Shown piece by piece: positions 22,634 to 30,973 of a DNA stretch of 64,000 nucleotides; position 1 is the first letter of the stretch, and each line of letters begins with the position of its first letter. Source of the stretch: CG2-30-58-95 sp964618215 (GTDB taxonomy: Bacteria > Chloroflexota > Anaerolineae > Anaerolineales > Villigracilaceae); contig CAZTZE010000013.1 of the NCBI GenBank assembly GCA_964618215.1, positions 14,320-78,319 on the forward strand. The letters are read 5' to 3'. Below the pieces are notes generated by a model. It was not told the DNA's origin. It saw nothing but the letters and a program-made list of their open reading frames with translations, and ran no database searches. The translations under genes and the position numbers were made by a program.

Positions 22634-23185
22634 ATGCTAAAGCACAACTTGAAACTAAGAACATTGCTGATTTATCTCAACAATCACGTTATCTCGCGCA
22701 TCATATTCAGCTCGATCCGCTTGTTCTGGTACCGGCATGTCATGGATTTCAAAATTGGAGATAAGAGTTCCATCTTGACCCATTTCAAAGTCTCGGAGCG
22801 TAAGAATATCGAAATCGGCAATCATACCGTTATCAACAATGCTTGCCGGTTCGATAATCGTTTCCCGATCAAAATCGGCAATAACGTCTCCATCAGCTAT
22901 GGTACGAGCATTTTGACCAAAGGACATAATATTGATGATCCCGATTTTCGTACCATGGGTGAATCAGTGGTCATTGAAGATTACGTCTGGATTTCTGCTT
23001 TTGCGATCATCCTTCCGGGGGTTATCCTCAAAAAAGGGTGTGTTGTACTTCCAGGAAGTGTAGTGACGAAGGATGTGGAGCCATATCACGTTGTTGGTGG
23101 TAACCCGGCCATGTTTATTCGTAGGCGTAACCAAGACTTACACTATGAATTATATTGGGATCCTTGGGTCCCGTTTTGGGGATGA
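22634..23185 (+). CDS. hexapeptide-repeat acyltransferase
   Basis: A 183 aa left-handed beta-helix enzyme of the serine/maltose O-acetyltransferase (WcaF/Maa) type. Hexapeptide repeats are visible from residue 60 on (IGNHTV, IGNNVS, IEDYVW), with a long loop TKGHNIDDPDFRTMG that carries the catalytic His. The end, GCVVLPGSVVTKDVEPYHVV then GGNPA, is the standard family closure. It probably O-acetylates a sugar of the glycan using acetyl-CoA. It overlaps the next gene by ATGA, indicating one transcript. Confidence 0.85.
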   Translation: MLKHNLKLRTLLIYLNNHVISRIIFSSIRLFWYRHVMDFKIGDKSSILTHFKVSERKNIEIGNHTVINNACRFDNRFPIKIGNNVSISYGTSILTKGHNIDDPDFRTMGESVVIEDYVWISAFAIILPGVILKKGCVVLPGSVVTKDVEPYHVVGGNPAMFIRRRNQDLHYELYWDPWVPFWG

Positions 23186-24279
23186 TTATTATGAACTCAA
23201 AAAAAATTTTGCACGTGGTTCCGGATAGTGTAGCTGTTCAGAATAACATTTATCTTGGAAGCACCAAAGATATTCGGGGACGCACGGAGTATTTTCTTGC
23301 GCGGGCTATTCCCTTCGAAGAGCTTTTAGTAAAAAGCCGTTCCGACCAATACCTGCTGGAAAAGCTTAAGGCAATTGACTTGGAACAATACTACGCTATT
23401 ATTTTTGATCTTGCACTTTATCCAAAAGCGATGAAGTATGTTCGGACGAGTTTTCCAAATATTAAGCTGATTGCTCGTTCTCATAACGCCTATTTTTACC
23501 ATTGGTTGCATTACTTCTGGGCATCACATAAGAATTCCACCAATAGATATTCAAAAAAAACGCTAGAAAACAACTCTCAATATCTGAGACTTGCCATAGA
23601 ACGCTTGAAGCTAGATATTATTTGTGCTCGTCTTTCTGATTATATGCTGACTATTGTGGATTGGGAGAAAGAGAATTATTGGAAATTTCTGATCTCTACA
23701 AAGAAAATCAGGACCCTTCCCTATTTCCTGCCCAAAGCATATGAAATCGAAGTGGCTGAAACGCCAAAAAAAAATCAGTGCGTATGCTTGATGTCAACTG
23801 GGACGGGTACGGTTCTTCCCCTGCTTCAAGATGCGTTATTGAATTTTAACAAACTAGTGGAGAAACTTGAAGCAAATAATCCCGAATGGAATTTTTTTGT
23901 TACCGGGGACTTGTCTCGTCAAATTAATGCATATCCCGATCGTGTTAAATTGACAGGTTTTCTGGAAAGCCCTTTGCCTCTACTTATGGAATCGCGCGCT
24001 ATGGCTTTACTTTCCGATTATGGTTTTGGCTTCAAGACTAAGCTGCTTGATGCTATCCAATCAGGTTGTTATATACTAATTCCTAAAAAATTATATAATC
24101 GATTGCCTGTAGAATGTAAACCTTTTTGTATTGTGGTAGATTTAAACTCCGTACAGTCTTTCAAGGACGCACTTGAATATAGTAAAACGCCATTCCCCTC
24201 TGGTGATCTCAATGCTCAATTTAAGGAACGGGCGTTTTCTATTTTGGACGAACTTCTAATGACTGGGCAAAACATGTGA
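23182..24279 (+). CDS. glycosyltransferase, GT-B fold (group 1-like)
   Basis: A 365 aa AT-rich gene. The N-terminal half opens with KKILHVVPDSVAVQNNIYLG, the middle has IKLIARSHNAYFYHWLHYFW, and the C-terminal half contains DRVKLTGFLESPLPLLMESR and then LLSDYGFGFKTKLLDAIQSG, which fits the donor domain of group 1 transferases with an atypical EX7E region. It may start at ATG 23182 (coupled by ATGA to the acyltransferase) or 23191. Poly-A runs of eight and nine bases occur at 23199-23206 and 23766-23774. Confidence in the family is moderate. Confidence 0.68.
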   Translation: MIIMNSKKILHVVPDSVAVQNNIYLGSTKDIRGRTEYFLARAIPFEELLVKSRSDQYLLEKLKAIDLEQYYAIIFDLALYPKAMKYVRTSFPNIKLIARSHNAYFYHWLHYFWASHKNSTNRYSKKTLENNSQYLRLAIERLKLDIICARLSDYMLTIVDWEKENYWKFLISTKKIRTLPYFLPKAYEIEVAETPKKNQCVCLMSTGTGTVLPLLQDALLNFNKLVEKLEANNPEWNFFVTGDLSRQINAYPDRVKLTGFLESPLPLLMESRAMALLSDYGFGFKTKLLDAIQSGCYILIPKKLYNRLPVECKPFCIVVDLNSVQSFKDALEYSKTPFPSGDLNAQFKERAFSILDELLMTGQNM

Positions 24280-25973
24280 TGAAGACTCTTAAAAGCAATA
24301 AACCATTCTTGGTGGTCGCCATCACCGCCTTGATCCTGGCCGGGTTGGTCGGATATATTGCCATCCAACTCGAACAAATATATCGCCAGAATTATCCATA
24401 CCGCTCAGTGGACCCTGTGTATTATTCGTACTATAACGCTAGATTGTACGTCCGGTTGTCATACGAAAATCGTTTCTCACTGGCAGCGCAAGAATGGCTG
24501 GAAAACGAACGCCATCCGTTGCGGACGGTGCCACTCTTGCTCGTTGCACCTAGCCTGCTTGCTCAACCACAAGGCCATATGGCAACTTCTCTGCCGATGT
24601 ATGCGATCCTGCTCTGGGTGATGGGCTGGACGGTTTACCGACGCACCCAGCATCTTTTTTATGCGCTTGCGATTATAACGTTGTTAGGCGCAACCAAATA
24701 TCTGTACAACGGAGATTCTGGGCTTGCCGCGTACTGGCTGGATCCGCCGATGAGTTTTTTGTTCGGCGCGACGGCACTTTGCTTGGTCAATTCGCGTGGC
24801 AGAGATCTCCGCTGGCTTGCCGCCTTTGCGGTCTTGGCGGCCCTGACCGCGTTGAGCCGTTACGTTGCGGCGGGGTATCTCTTTTTTGTTTGCGCGCCAC
24901 TGCTGGCATACTATCTCGCCCGGCGGTGGTGGCAAGAACGAAATATTTGGCAAACTGTGATCTTGCCGGCGGGAATCGTCGCGGCGATTATCATGTTGCT
25001 CGCCGGCGATTTCCTGCTCACACACTTTTCCGGAGTGATGGGGTTTTACTCATCCTACGGCTATGCACTTGGGCATGGAATTCAAGAGTCGCTAGCCCGG
25101 GTCATTCGCACTTTCAGCACAACGGTTTCTGCTGACTGGTTATGGGTGCTGCTGGCGATGGCCGTTTTCAACCTGTTTTTGATTTGGCGAAACAAAACGC
25201 GTGATTGGGAAAACTTGATAGTTTCGGTGTGGCTTTCAATTGCGCCATTCCTGTTGTTTGGCGTGATTCTTAGAGTGGTGGGGGCTAAGCATCTTGCCCT
25301 GATGGCTGTTCCGCAACTGCTCTTGCTATGTAGTGCGCCGATGTTCTGGCAGGCATCGTCAGAACGACGTGCGCGTTGGGCGATGAGTGTCGCGGCGTGT
25401 CTGATCCTGTGCGCAGCAGTGATGCTTACCGGCAAATCTATTTATCAGAATTATAATGTGGCAACCCATCCGTCTCTACAGGATCGTCGCGACAAGATAT
25501 TTGAAGACGCGCTCGTGCAACTTCTCCAAGCCGAAGGCCACCCGATTGTCTGGAATTTTTATTTTGCCGAATATGCGTGGAAGCCCTCGATGGTGAGTTT
25601 TTTTCAATCAGGGGTTCTACCGCTTCCAGCAGGACAGGTATTTTTTAACGAACATCTCACTGCTTGGCAAGCTGATTACCCCGGCTTGAATCCGGATCAA
25701 GTGTTTGAACGAATCTATACTGCCACGACGCAGTGGGTAGATATCGCCGCAGTGCTGGCAGAGCCGCAACAAGCCATGCAAGCCGAGTGGCTGGTGAATG
25801 ACTATAGCCGAATCGTTGCGGCGCAAATGTCTGCGCGGCTTGCGCAGGATCCCAACTGGGAAAAAATCGTCGAACTCGAAAGTGGACTATATGGAAGAGT
25901 CCTCGTCTATCGCAATTTGACTTCAAATGGATCGGCATACAAACAAGCCTTTTATGGTGGTTTGCATCCGTGA
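24279..25973 (+). CDS. polytopic membrane protein, possible GT-C transferase
   Basis: A 564 aa protein with one N-terminal helix, a loop with SVDPVYYSYYNARLYVRLSY, then about ten membrane segments and a soluble tail of about 160 residues. The layout is like GT-C transferases, but the acidic residue in the first loop is a single Asp rather than an Asp-Glu pair. It begins by a TGATG overlap with the preceding gene. GC content rises again here. I cannot name a family; a role in transferring a lipid-linked sugar is inferred. Confidence 0.55.
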   Translation: MKTLKSNKPFLVVAITALILAGLVGYIAIQLEQIYRQNYPYRSVDPVYYSYYNARLYVRLSYENRFSLAAQEWLENERHPLRTVPLLLVAPSLLAQPQGHMATSLPMYAILLWVMGWTVYRRTQHLFYALAIITLLGATKYLYNGDSGLAAYWLDPPMSFLFGATALCLVNSRGRDLRWLAAFAVLAALTALSRYVAAGYLFFVCAPLLAYYLARRWWQERNIWQTVILPAGIVAAIIMLLAGDFLLTHFSGVMGFYSSYGYALGHGIQESLARVIRTFSTTVSADWLWVLLAMAVFNLFLIWRNKTRDWENLIVSVWLSIAPFLLFGVILRVVGAKHLALMAVPQLLLLCSAPMFWQASSERRARWAMSVAACLILCAAVMLTGKSIYQNYNVATHPSLQDRRDKIFEDALVQLLQAEGHPIVWNFYFAEYAWKPSMVSFFQSGVLPLPAGQVFFNEHLTAWQADYPGLNPDQVFERIYTATTQWVDIAAVLAEPQQAMQAEWLVNDYSRIVAAQMSARLAQDPNWEKIVELESGLYGRVLVYRNLTSNGSAYKQAFYGGLHP

Positions 25974-26144
25974 CAAAACAGAGCAGGGGGAGCATATGTT
26001 GAGTCAGGGCACAGGTTGGTCGGTCATGGCGCTGGTATATAATAGCGAGCAGGCGTTGAGTGCACAGTTTCAAAAAATGATGGTGAATTTTGGCTTAGGA
26101 ATATTCACTTGGCAAATTCGTTTACGGTTAATGGAGTAATTGCC

Positions 26145-27875
26145 TTGATCTCATTTTCCGATAAAATCAAACAACTGTTTTCCCAAAGCGTACCACTGAA
26201 ACCAGCCTCGCAGGTGTCAACGCCATCTTACGTTGATTGGGCAAGCATACTGGGCAAGGATTGGGAACGCTGGCAAGCCGCGATCACCGCTGCCCATTGT
26301 GGTCCCCGCGTGTTGATTGCCACAAGTATGGGGGGATTTCAGGGTGGTGCATTGTTGGAAAGCACACTGGCTGTCGCGCTGACCTTGCGTGGGGCGAAAG
26401 TGGACATCCTGCTGTGTGACAGTTTCCTGCCTGGTTGCCAGTTGACCGAGATTGGGAATATAAACCCGAAAGACCTGCTCGCCAGCCAGCCCCAGCCGCG
26501 TTGTGCGACCTGTTATCCGAGCGGCAAAAGAGTCTTTGAGCCGCTTGGTTTGCCGATCTACTGGTACAGCCAATTGGTGATAAAACAGCAAGCGGCTGAG
26601 GCGCAGCGGATTGCGCAAGAAATTCCTCTCGGTGAAATTGAAAATTACCGGTTGGATAACATGGCGGTGGGCGAACATGCCATGGCGGGCGCGCTCCGCT
26701 ATTTTGCGCGAGGTGACCTGCAAGGCGAACCGGCAGGCGAAGTGATCCTGCGGCTTTATTTGAAATCCGCCTTGTTGACTGTTTACGCGACGCGCGCGCT
26801 GGCGCGGCGCAACAAGTATGATGTGGCATGTTTTAATCACGGCATCTATGCGCCGCAAGGTCTCATCGGCGAAGTTTGCCGACAAGAAGGTTTGCGCGTC
26901 GTCAATTGGAATCCGGCGTACCGCAAGCACACTTTTATCTTTAGCCATAACGATAGCTATCACCATACGATGATCACCGAGCCGAAGCGCCGATGGGAGG
27001 ACCTTACATGGTCGCAGGAACTCGAGACCCCGTTGTTGGATTATTTGCAGAGCCGCTGGGTGGGAACGCAAGATTGGATTTGGTTCCACGAGAAACCGGA
27101 AGAAGACCTGGCGCAGATTGCCCAAGAAACCGGCGTGGATTTTTCGCGCCCGGTAATTGGCGCATTGACCAGCGTGATGTGGGATGCGAAATTACATTAC
27201 CACTCTAATGCTTTTCCCAATATGGTGGAATGGATCAAATACACGATCGAGTATTTCGCCCAGCGCCCCGATTTGCAGCTGCTCATTCGCGTTCACCCGG
27301 CAGAGGTACGCGGAACATTACCCTCGCGCCAGTTGTTGATGGCGGAGATACGAGGTTTGTTTCCGACCTTGCCTCACAACGTGTTCGTCATCCCACCGGA
27401 GAGTCAGGTCAGCACCTACGCGGCGATGGAACAGTGTGATACTGTAATCATTTACAATACAAAAACTGGTATCGAAATCTCGAGTATGGGTATCCCGGTC
27501 ATTGTCGCCGGCGAAGCCTGGATTCGCAACAAGGGTTTTTCGCTGGACGCCAGTTCGCCAGTAGAGTACAGACGCCTGTTGGATCAACTGCCGTTGATGG
27601 AACGTCTGTCTCCCCAAGAATTGCAGCGCGCGCGCAAGTATGCGTTCCATTTCTTTTTTCGTCGGATGATTCCCTTGCCATTTATCAATCCGGTAGAACC
27701 AAAGGCCGCGAAGATGAGACTGGATCTTAATGGCCTCGATGAACTATACCCGGGAAAATACCCGGGTCTTGATATCATTTGTGAAGGCGTCTTGAAGAGC
27801 GCCGACTTCGACTATCCAGCTGAAATGCACATTCACGCCGACGCGCAACGCGCACACGCCAAAGAGGTGGAATGA
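26145..27875 (+). CDS. Capsule_synth-like (KpsS/KpsC-type) glycan synthesis protein
   Basis: A protein of about 576 aa. TTG 26145 is preferred since GGAG lies eight bases before it and no ATG exists in the N-terminal part; TTG 26109 would add 12 residues. RVLIATSMGGFQGGALLEST near residue 55 begins the first Rossmann-like half, with cysteines in RCATCYP. The second half holds LLIRVHPAE and then IYNTKTGIEISSMGIPVIVA, the signature of the Capsule_synth family, where a His and Glu contact a nucleotide sugar. It overlaps the next methyltransferase gene by ATGA. The truncated paralogue lies at 21953. The spacer 25974-26144 contains no gene. Confidence 0.7.
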   Translation: MISFSDKIKQLFSQSVPLKPASQVSTPSYVDWASILGKDWERWQAAITAAHCGPRVLIATSMGGFQGGALLESTLAVALTLRGAKVDILLCDSFLPGCQLTEIGNINPKDLLASQPQPRCATCYPSGKRVFEPLGLPIYWYSQLVIKQQAAEAQRIAQEIPLGEIENYRLDNMAVGEHAMAGALRYFARGDLQGEPAGEVILRLYLKSALLTVYATRALARRNKYDVACFNHGIYAPQGLIGEVCRQEGLRVVNWNPAYRKHTFIFSHNDSYHHTMITEPKRRWEDLTWSQELETPLLDYLQSRWVGTQDWIWFHEKPEEDLAQIAQETGVDFSRPVIGALTSVMWDAKLHYHSNAFPNMVEWIKYTIEYFAQRPDLQLLIRVHPAEVRGTLPSRQLLMAEIRGLFPTLPHNVFVIPPESQVSTYAAMEQCDTVIIYNTKTGIEISSMGIPVIVAGEAWIRNKGFSLDASSPVEYRRLLDQLPLMERLSPQELQRARKYAFHFFFRRMIPLPFINPVEPKAAKMRLDLNGLDELYPGKYPGLDIICEGVLKSADFDYPAEMHIHADAQRAHAKEVE

Positions 27876-28753
27876 AATTGCTCAAGATGCTGCGCTCGCA
27901 TAATCGCCCATCCAATGCCGATCCGATTCAGCAGTACTTGGATGGTGGGCGATTGCCCTTTTCTCCGGGCTACAGCCCCTATCGTTGGGGCGTGATTCGA
28001 CAGACTATCAATGACGCGATGCTGATGGGGCAATTCCGGCAACACCAAGTTCTGCCGGCTGGCTATGGTCAATATCTGGACGAACGGGTAGTCGAATATC
28101 CGTGGCTGCTGTCCCGGTTGGAACCAGCAGGTAATCTCTTGCTGGATGCCGGTTCAACGCTCAATAATCTGACACTTTTAGATCACACCGCGCTCAAGTC
28201 GTACAAGAAGTTCATTGTAACGCTCGCGCCGGAAAGCGTCTGCTTCTGGGAGCGCAGCATCTCTTATATTTTCGGCGACTTGCGCGATTTGCTGTTCCGG
28301 GACAATTACTTTGACGTCATTGCGTGCATTTCCACTTTGGAACACATTGGGATGGATAATACGATGATTTACACCAGCGATGAAACGTTCAAAGAATATG
28401 TGCGCGACGACTACTTGAGCGCAGTTCGCGAGCTCCGGCGTGTCTTGAAACCCGGCGGGAAATGTTACCTGACCGTACCCTTCGGGCAATACCAGTATGA
28501 CGTTTTCCAACAACAGTTTGACGCCATGATGCTTGAACGTGTCAAAGAGACCTTTCATCCGACCGCTGTCATTGAGTTTTTTTATAGATATAGCGCGGGC
28601 GGTTGGAACACGGCGACCCAGGCAGAGTGCAGTGACTGCCAGTACTTTAATGTGCATAAAACAAAATACTTTGATAAGAATTCAACTCTGGATTTCGACG
28701 CGGACAAAGCGGCGGCGGCGCGTGCGATCGCCGCGCTGGAACTGACCAAATGA
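27872..28753 (+). CDS. SAM-dependent methyltransferase
   Basis: A 293 aa class I methyltransferase. The SAM loop is LLLDAGSTLNN near residue 89, with Ser-Thr-Leu in place of the more common GxG tail. FDVIACISTLEHIGMDN marks the later motif and VLKPGGKCYLTVPFGQYQYD the fifth strand. The protein is coupled upstream (ATGA) to the Capsule_synth-like gene and downstream (ATGA) to the glycosyltransferase remnant at 28750, so that remnant was once the next gene of the operon. The substrate is unknown. Confidence 0.8.
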   Translation: MKLLKMLRSHNRPSNADPIQQYLDGGRLPFSPGYSPYRWGVIRQTINDAMLMGQFRQHQVLPAGYGQYLDERVVEYPWLLSRLEPAGNLLLDAGSTLNNLTLLDHTALKSYKKFIVTLAPESVCFWERSISYIFGDLRDLLFRDNYFDVIACISTLEHIGMDNTMIYTSDETFKEYVRDDYLSAVRELRRVLKPGGKCYLTVPFGQYQYDVFQQQFDAMMLERVKETFHPTAVIEFFYRYSAGGWNTATQAECSDCQYFNVHKTKYFDKNSTLDFDADKAAAARAIAALELTK

Positions 28754-29027
28754 AACCGCATATCATTTCCTATTGCCTGGATTGGCATACCCAATCATTT
28801 TCTGCCAGCGCCTGCCTGCGCTGGAACTGTTGGAGATAACAGGCGCGCGCCTGGTGTGGGTGCCGATGTGGGATAACGTCGCGCTGAACTGGTCTTCCGA
28901 TCCGTGGTGGGTCTCTCTGCCGAAAACCCTGCGTGTGGTCGCGTTTTTGGATGGGGTAGCACGCAAGTCTCAAGCAGCGGGTTTGCCAAATTGCAACGAT
29001 GCTGAAGCGATATTAGCGCAAATTTAA
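28750..29027 (+). pseudogene. glycosyltransferase remnant (paralogue of 35334-36386)
   Basis: The ATG at 28750 starts MKPHIISYCLDWHTQSF, like IYGLDWHIHQS of the intact protein at 35334. After a frameshift, the frame reading LPALELLEITGARLVWVPMW then WWVSLPKTLRVVAFLDGVAR matches residues about 65-120 of that protein (ARIVWIPMW, WWQNLPKNLRVVAF). About 45 residues between the two pieces and everything after residue 130 are missing. It ends ten bases before the neuB-like gene, marking the left edge of that cassette. Confidence 0.75.
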
Positions 29028-29037
29028 GGAGCAGCCA

Positions 29038-30087
29038 ATGGTCAGAGTCTTGACAATTGATGAAACCCTAATCACCGACGACGGCGATTGCTACGTCATC
29101 GCCGAGATCGGCCACAACCACCAGGGCGATCTACAGAAGGCCAAGGATATGTTCAAAGTCGCCAAAGAATGTGGTGTGGATGCCGTCAAATTGCAAAAGC
29201 GGGATAACAAGTCGCTCTTCACCCGGGCGTTGTACGATAAGCCTTATGATAATGAAAATAGTTTCGGCCCCACTTATGGCGCTCACCGCGAAGCGCTGGA
29301 ATTTGGACGCGAAGAATATGTCGAGTTAAAAAAATATGCCCGTGAACTAGGTGTGACTATGTTCGCCACTGCTTTCGACTTCAAGAGTGTGGACTTCCTG
29401 GCCGAACTGGATATGCCGGCTTACAAGATTGCCTCCGGTGACCTGAAGAGTATCCCGTTGCTAAAATACGTCGCGAAGATTGGTAAGCCGATGTTGGTCA
29501 GCACCGGCGGCGCCGCGTTCGAAGATGTTCAGCGCGCCTGTGAGGCGATCATGCCGATCAACCCGCAGTTATCTCTCCTGCAATGCACTGCCTCTTATCC
29601 GGCTGAGCCACAGGATCTAAACTTGCGCGTGATCACTACTTACCGGGAACATTTCCCTGAGATTGTCATTGGCCTATCTGACCACGAAAATGGTATTGCC
29701 ATGGCCGTGGCAGCTTACGTGCTGGGAGCGCGGGTGGTGGAGCAGCACTTCACGCTCAATCATACCTGGAAAGGCACCGATCACGCCTTTTCCCTGGAAC
29801 CAATCGGAATGCGCAAGCTGGTGCGTGATCTCCGCCGTGCTCGGCTGGCTCTGGGCGATGGAGTTAAGCAGGTGTATCCCAGTGAAATAAACCCGATCAT
29901 CAAGATGTGCAAGAAATTGGTCGCGGCGCGTGATTTGCCCGCCGGGCACCGATTGACCGAAGACGACGTTGCTATCAAATCTCCGGGTGATGGTTTACCC
30001 CCTTATGAATTAGACAACATGATCGGCAAGGTCACGCGGCGTGCTCTGACAGAGGAAGAAAATATTAATTTTGAAGACCTGCAATGA
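29038..30087 (+). CDS. NeuB-family ulosonic acid synthase
   Basis: A 349 aa enzyme of the sialic acid synthase family, which condenses phosphoenolpyruvate with an aldose to give a 3-deoxy-2-ulosonic acid. The TIM barrel starts with the PEP-binding AEIGHNHQGD (22-31). KIASGDLKSIPLL and GLSDHENGIAMAVAAYVLGA are present, and metal-binding EQHFTL is followed by GTDHAFSLEP (family norm: GPDHxxSLEP). The C-terminal 60 residues (ARDLPAGHRLTEDDVAIKSP) form the SAF/antifreeze-like lid. No NeuC epimerase, aminotransferase or N-acetyltransferase is nearby, so the substrate may not be an amino sugar. AAGGAG lies ahead of the ATG. Confidence 0.87.
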   Translation: MVRVLTIDETLITDDGDCYVIAEIGHNHQGDLQKAKDMFKVAKECGVDAVKLQKRDNKSLFTRALYDKPYDNENSFGPTYGAHREALEFGREEYVELKKYARELGVTMFATAFDFKSVDFLAELDMPAYKIASGDLKSIPLLKYVAKIGKPMLVSTGGAAFEDVQRACEAIMPINPQLSLLQCTASYPAEPQDLNLRVITTYREHFPEIVIGLSDHENGIAMAVAAYVLGARVVEQHFTLNHTWKGTDHAFSLEPIGMRKLVRDLRRARLALGDGVKQVYPSEINPIIKMCKKLVAARDLPAGHRLTEDDVAIKSPGDGLPPYELDNMIGKVTRRALTEEENINFEDLQ

Positions 30088-30154
30088 CTATCGTACAGAG
30101 AATATATGTTTTTTTTGAAAAAACGAAAAAGCTCGAATTTCGAGGATAAGTTTA

Positions 30155-30973
30155 ATGACCAAGAACTTGTTTGATGTCACCGATAAAGTGATCGTTGTAA
30201 CAGGTGGACTGGGGCAATTGGGCAGACAATTCAGTTTGGCTTTAGCGGAACGAGGAGCAAAGGTGGCTGTTTTTGATGTGCGCGCGGACCCGGCCCTGGT
30301 TACCGAACGCTTCGGTGAAGCGGCAAAAGACCCGAATCTTCAATTCTACGCGGTGGACATCACCTCTCGTGCTTCAATCGAGACGGCAGTGCAACATGTC
30401 GTAGAACGTTGGGGAATTCCTCATGGGTTAGTCAATAACGCCGCGTTGGATTCGCCTCCTGATGCACCGGCCGGTGAGAATGGCCCCTTTGAGTCTTACC
30501 CTGAGTCATCCTGGGATAAGGTAATGGAAGTCAATGTCAAAGGCACATTCCTGTGTTGCCAGGTCATCGGCGGACGGATGGCTGAAGCAGGGCGTGGTGC
30601 GATTATCAATATTGCCTCAACTTATGGCCTTGTCTCTCCTGATCAACGTATCTACGAGTACCGCCGCGTGGCGGACGCACCTTTTTTCAAGCCCGTGGCG
30701 TATTCGGTCTCCAAATCTGCATTGTTTAATTTAACCCGTTACCTGGCGACCTACTGGGCCGGTAAAAATGTGCGTGTCAACACATTAACCTTTGCCGGGG
30801 TATTCAATAACCAGGACGAGCGTTTTCTAAAAGGGTACTGTGCGAAAGTCCCGCTGGGGCGCATGGCGCGGGAGGACGAATACAATGGTGCGATCATTTT
30901 TCTGTTATCAGAAGCATCCTCTTACATGACTGGTTCCAACATGGTTATTGATGGCGGTTGGACAGCGTGGTGA
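30155..30973 (+). CDS. short-chain dehydrogenase/reductase (SDR)
   Basis: A 272 aa classical SDR. The cofactor motif TGGLGQLG is at 16-23, NNAA follows DIT..., and the active-site Ser is in INIASTYG with Tyr-Lys in AYSVSKSAL. The end SSYMTGSNMVIDGG is canonical. It follows the NeuB-like gene after a 67-base AT-rich spacer and overlaps the aldehyde dehydrogenase by TGATG, so the enzymes act in one pathway. A likely role is oxidation or reduction of a sugar hydroxyl or carbonyl before or after the NeuB step. It differs in sequence from the SDR at 2312. Confidence 0.88.
   Translation: MTKNLFDVTDKVIVVTGGLGQLGRQFSLALAERGAKVAVFDVRADPALVTERFGEAAKDPNLQFYAVDITSRASIETAVQHVVERWGIPHGLVNNAALDSPPDAPAGENGPFESYPESSWDKVMEVNVKGTFLCCQVIGGRMAEAGRGAIINIASTYGLVSPDQRIYEYRRVADAPFFKPVAYSVSKSALFNLTRYLATYWAGKNVRVNTLTFAGVFNNQDERFLKGYCAKVPLGRMAREDEYNGAIIFLLSEASSYMTGSNMVIDGGWTAW

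Noticed and set aside
27747..27768. CCCGGGAAAATACCCGGG hairpin as a terminator
   Set aside because: It lies inside the coding sequence of the Capsule_synth-like protein and has no U-tract.
30130..30146. CTCGAATTTCGAG palindrome between the NeuB-like gene and the SDR
   Set aside because: Too short and with almost no loop to be a terminator, and the genes appear to form one operon; an operator is possible but unsupported.
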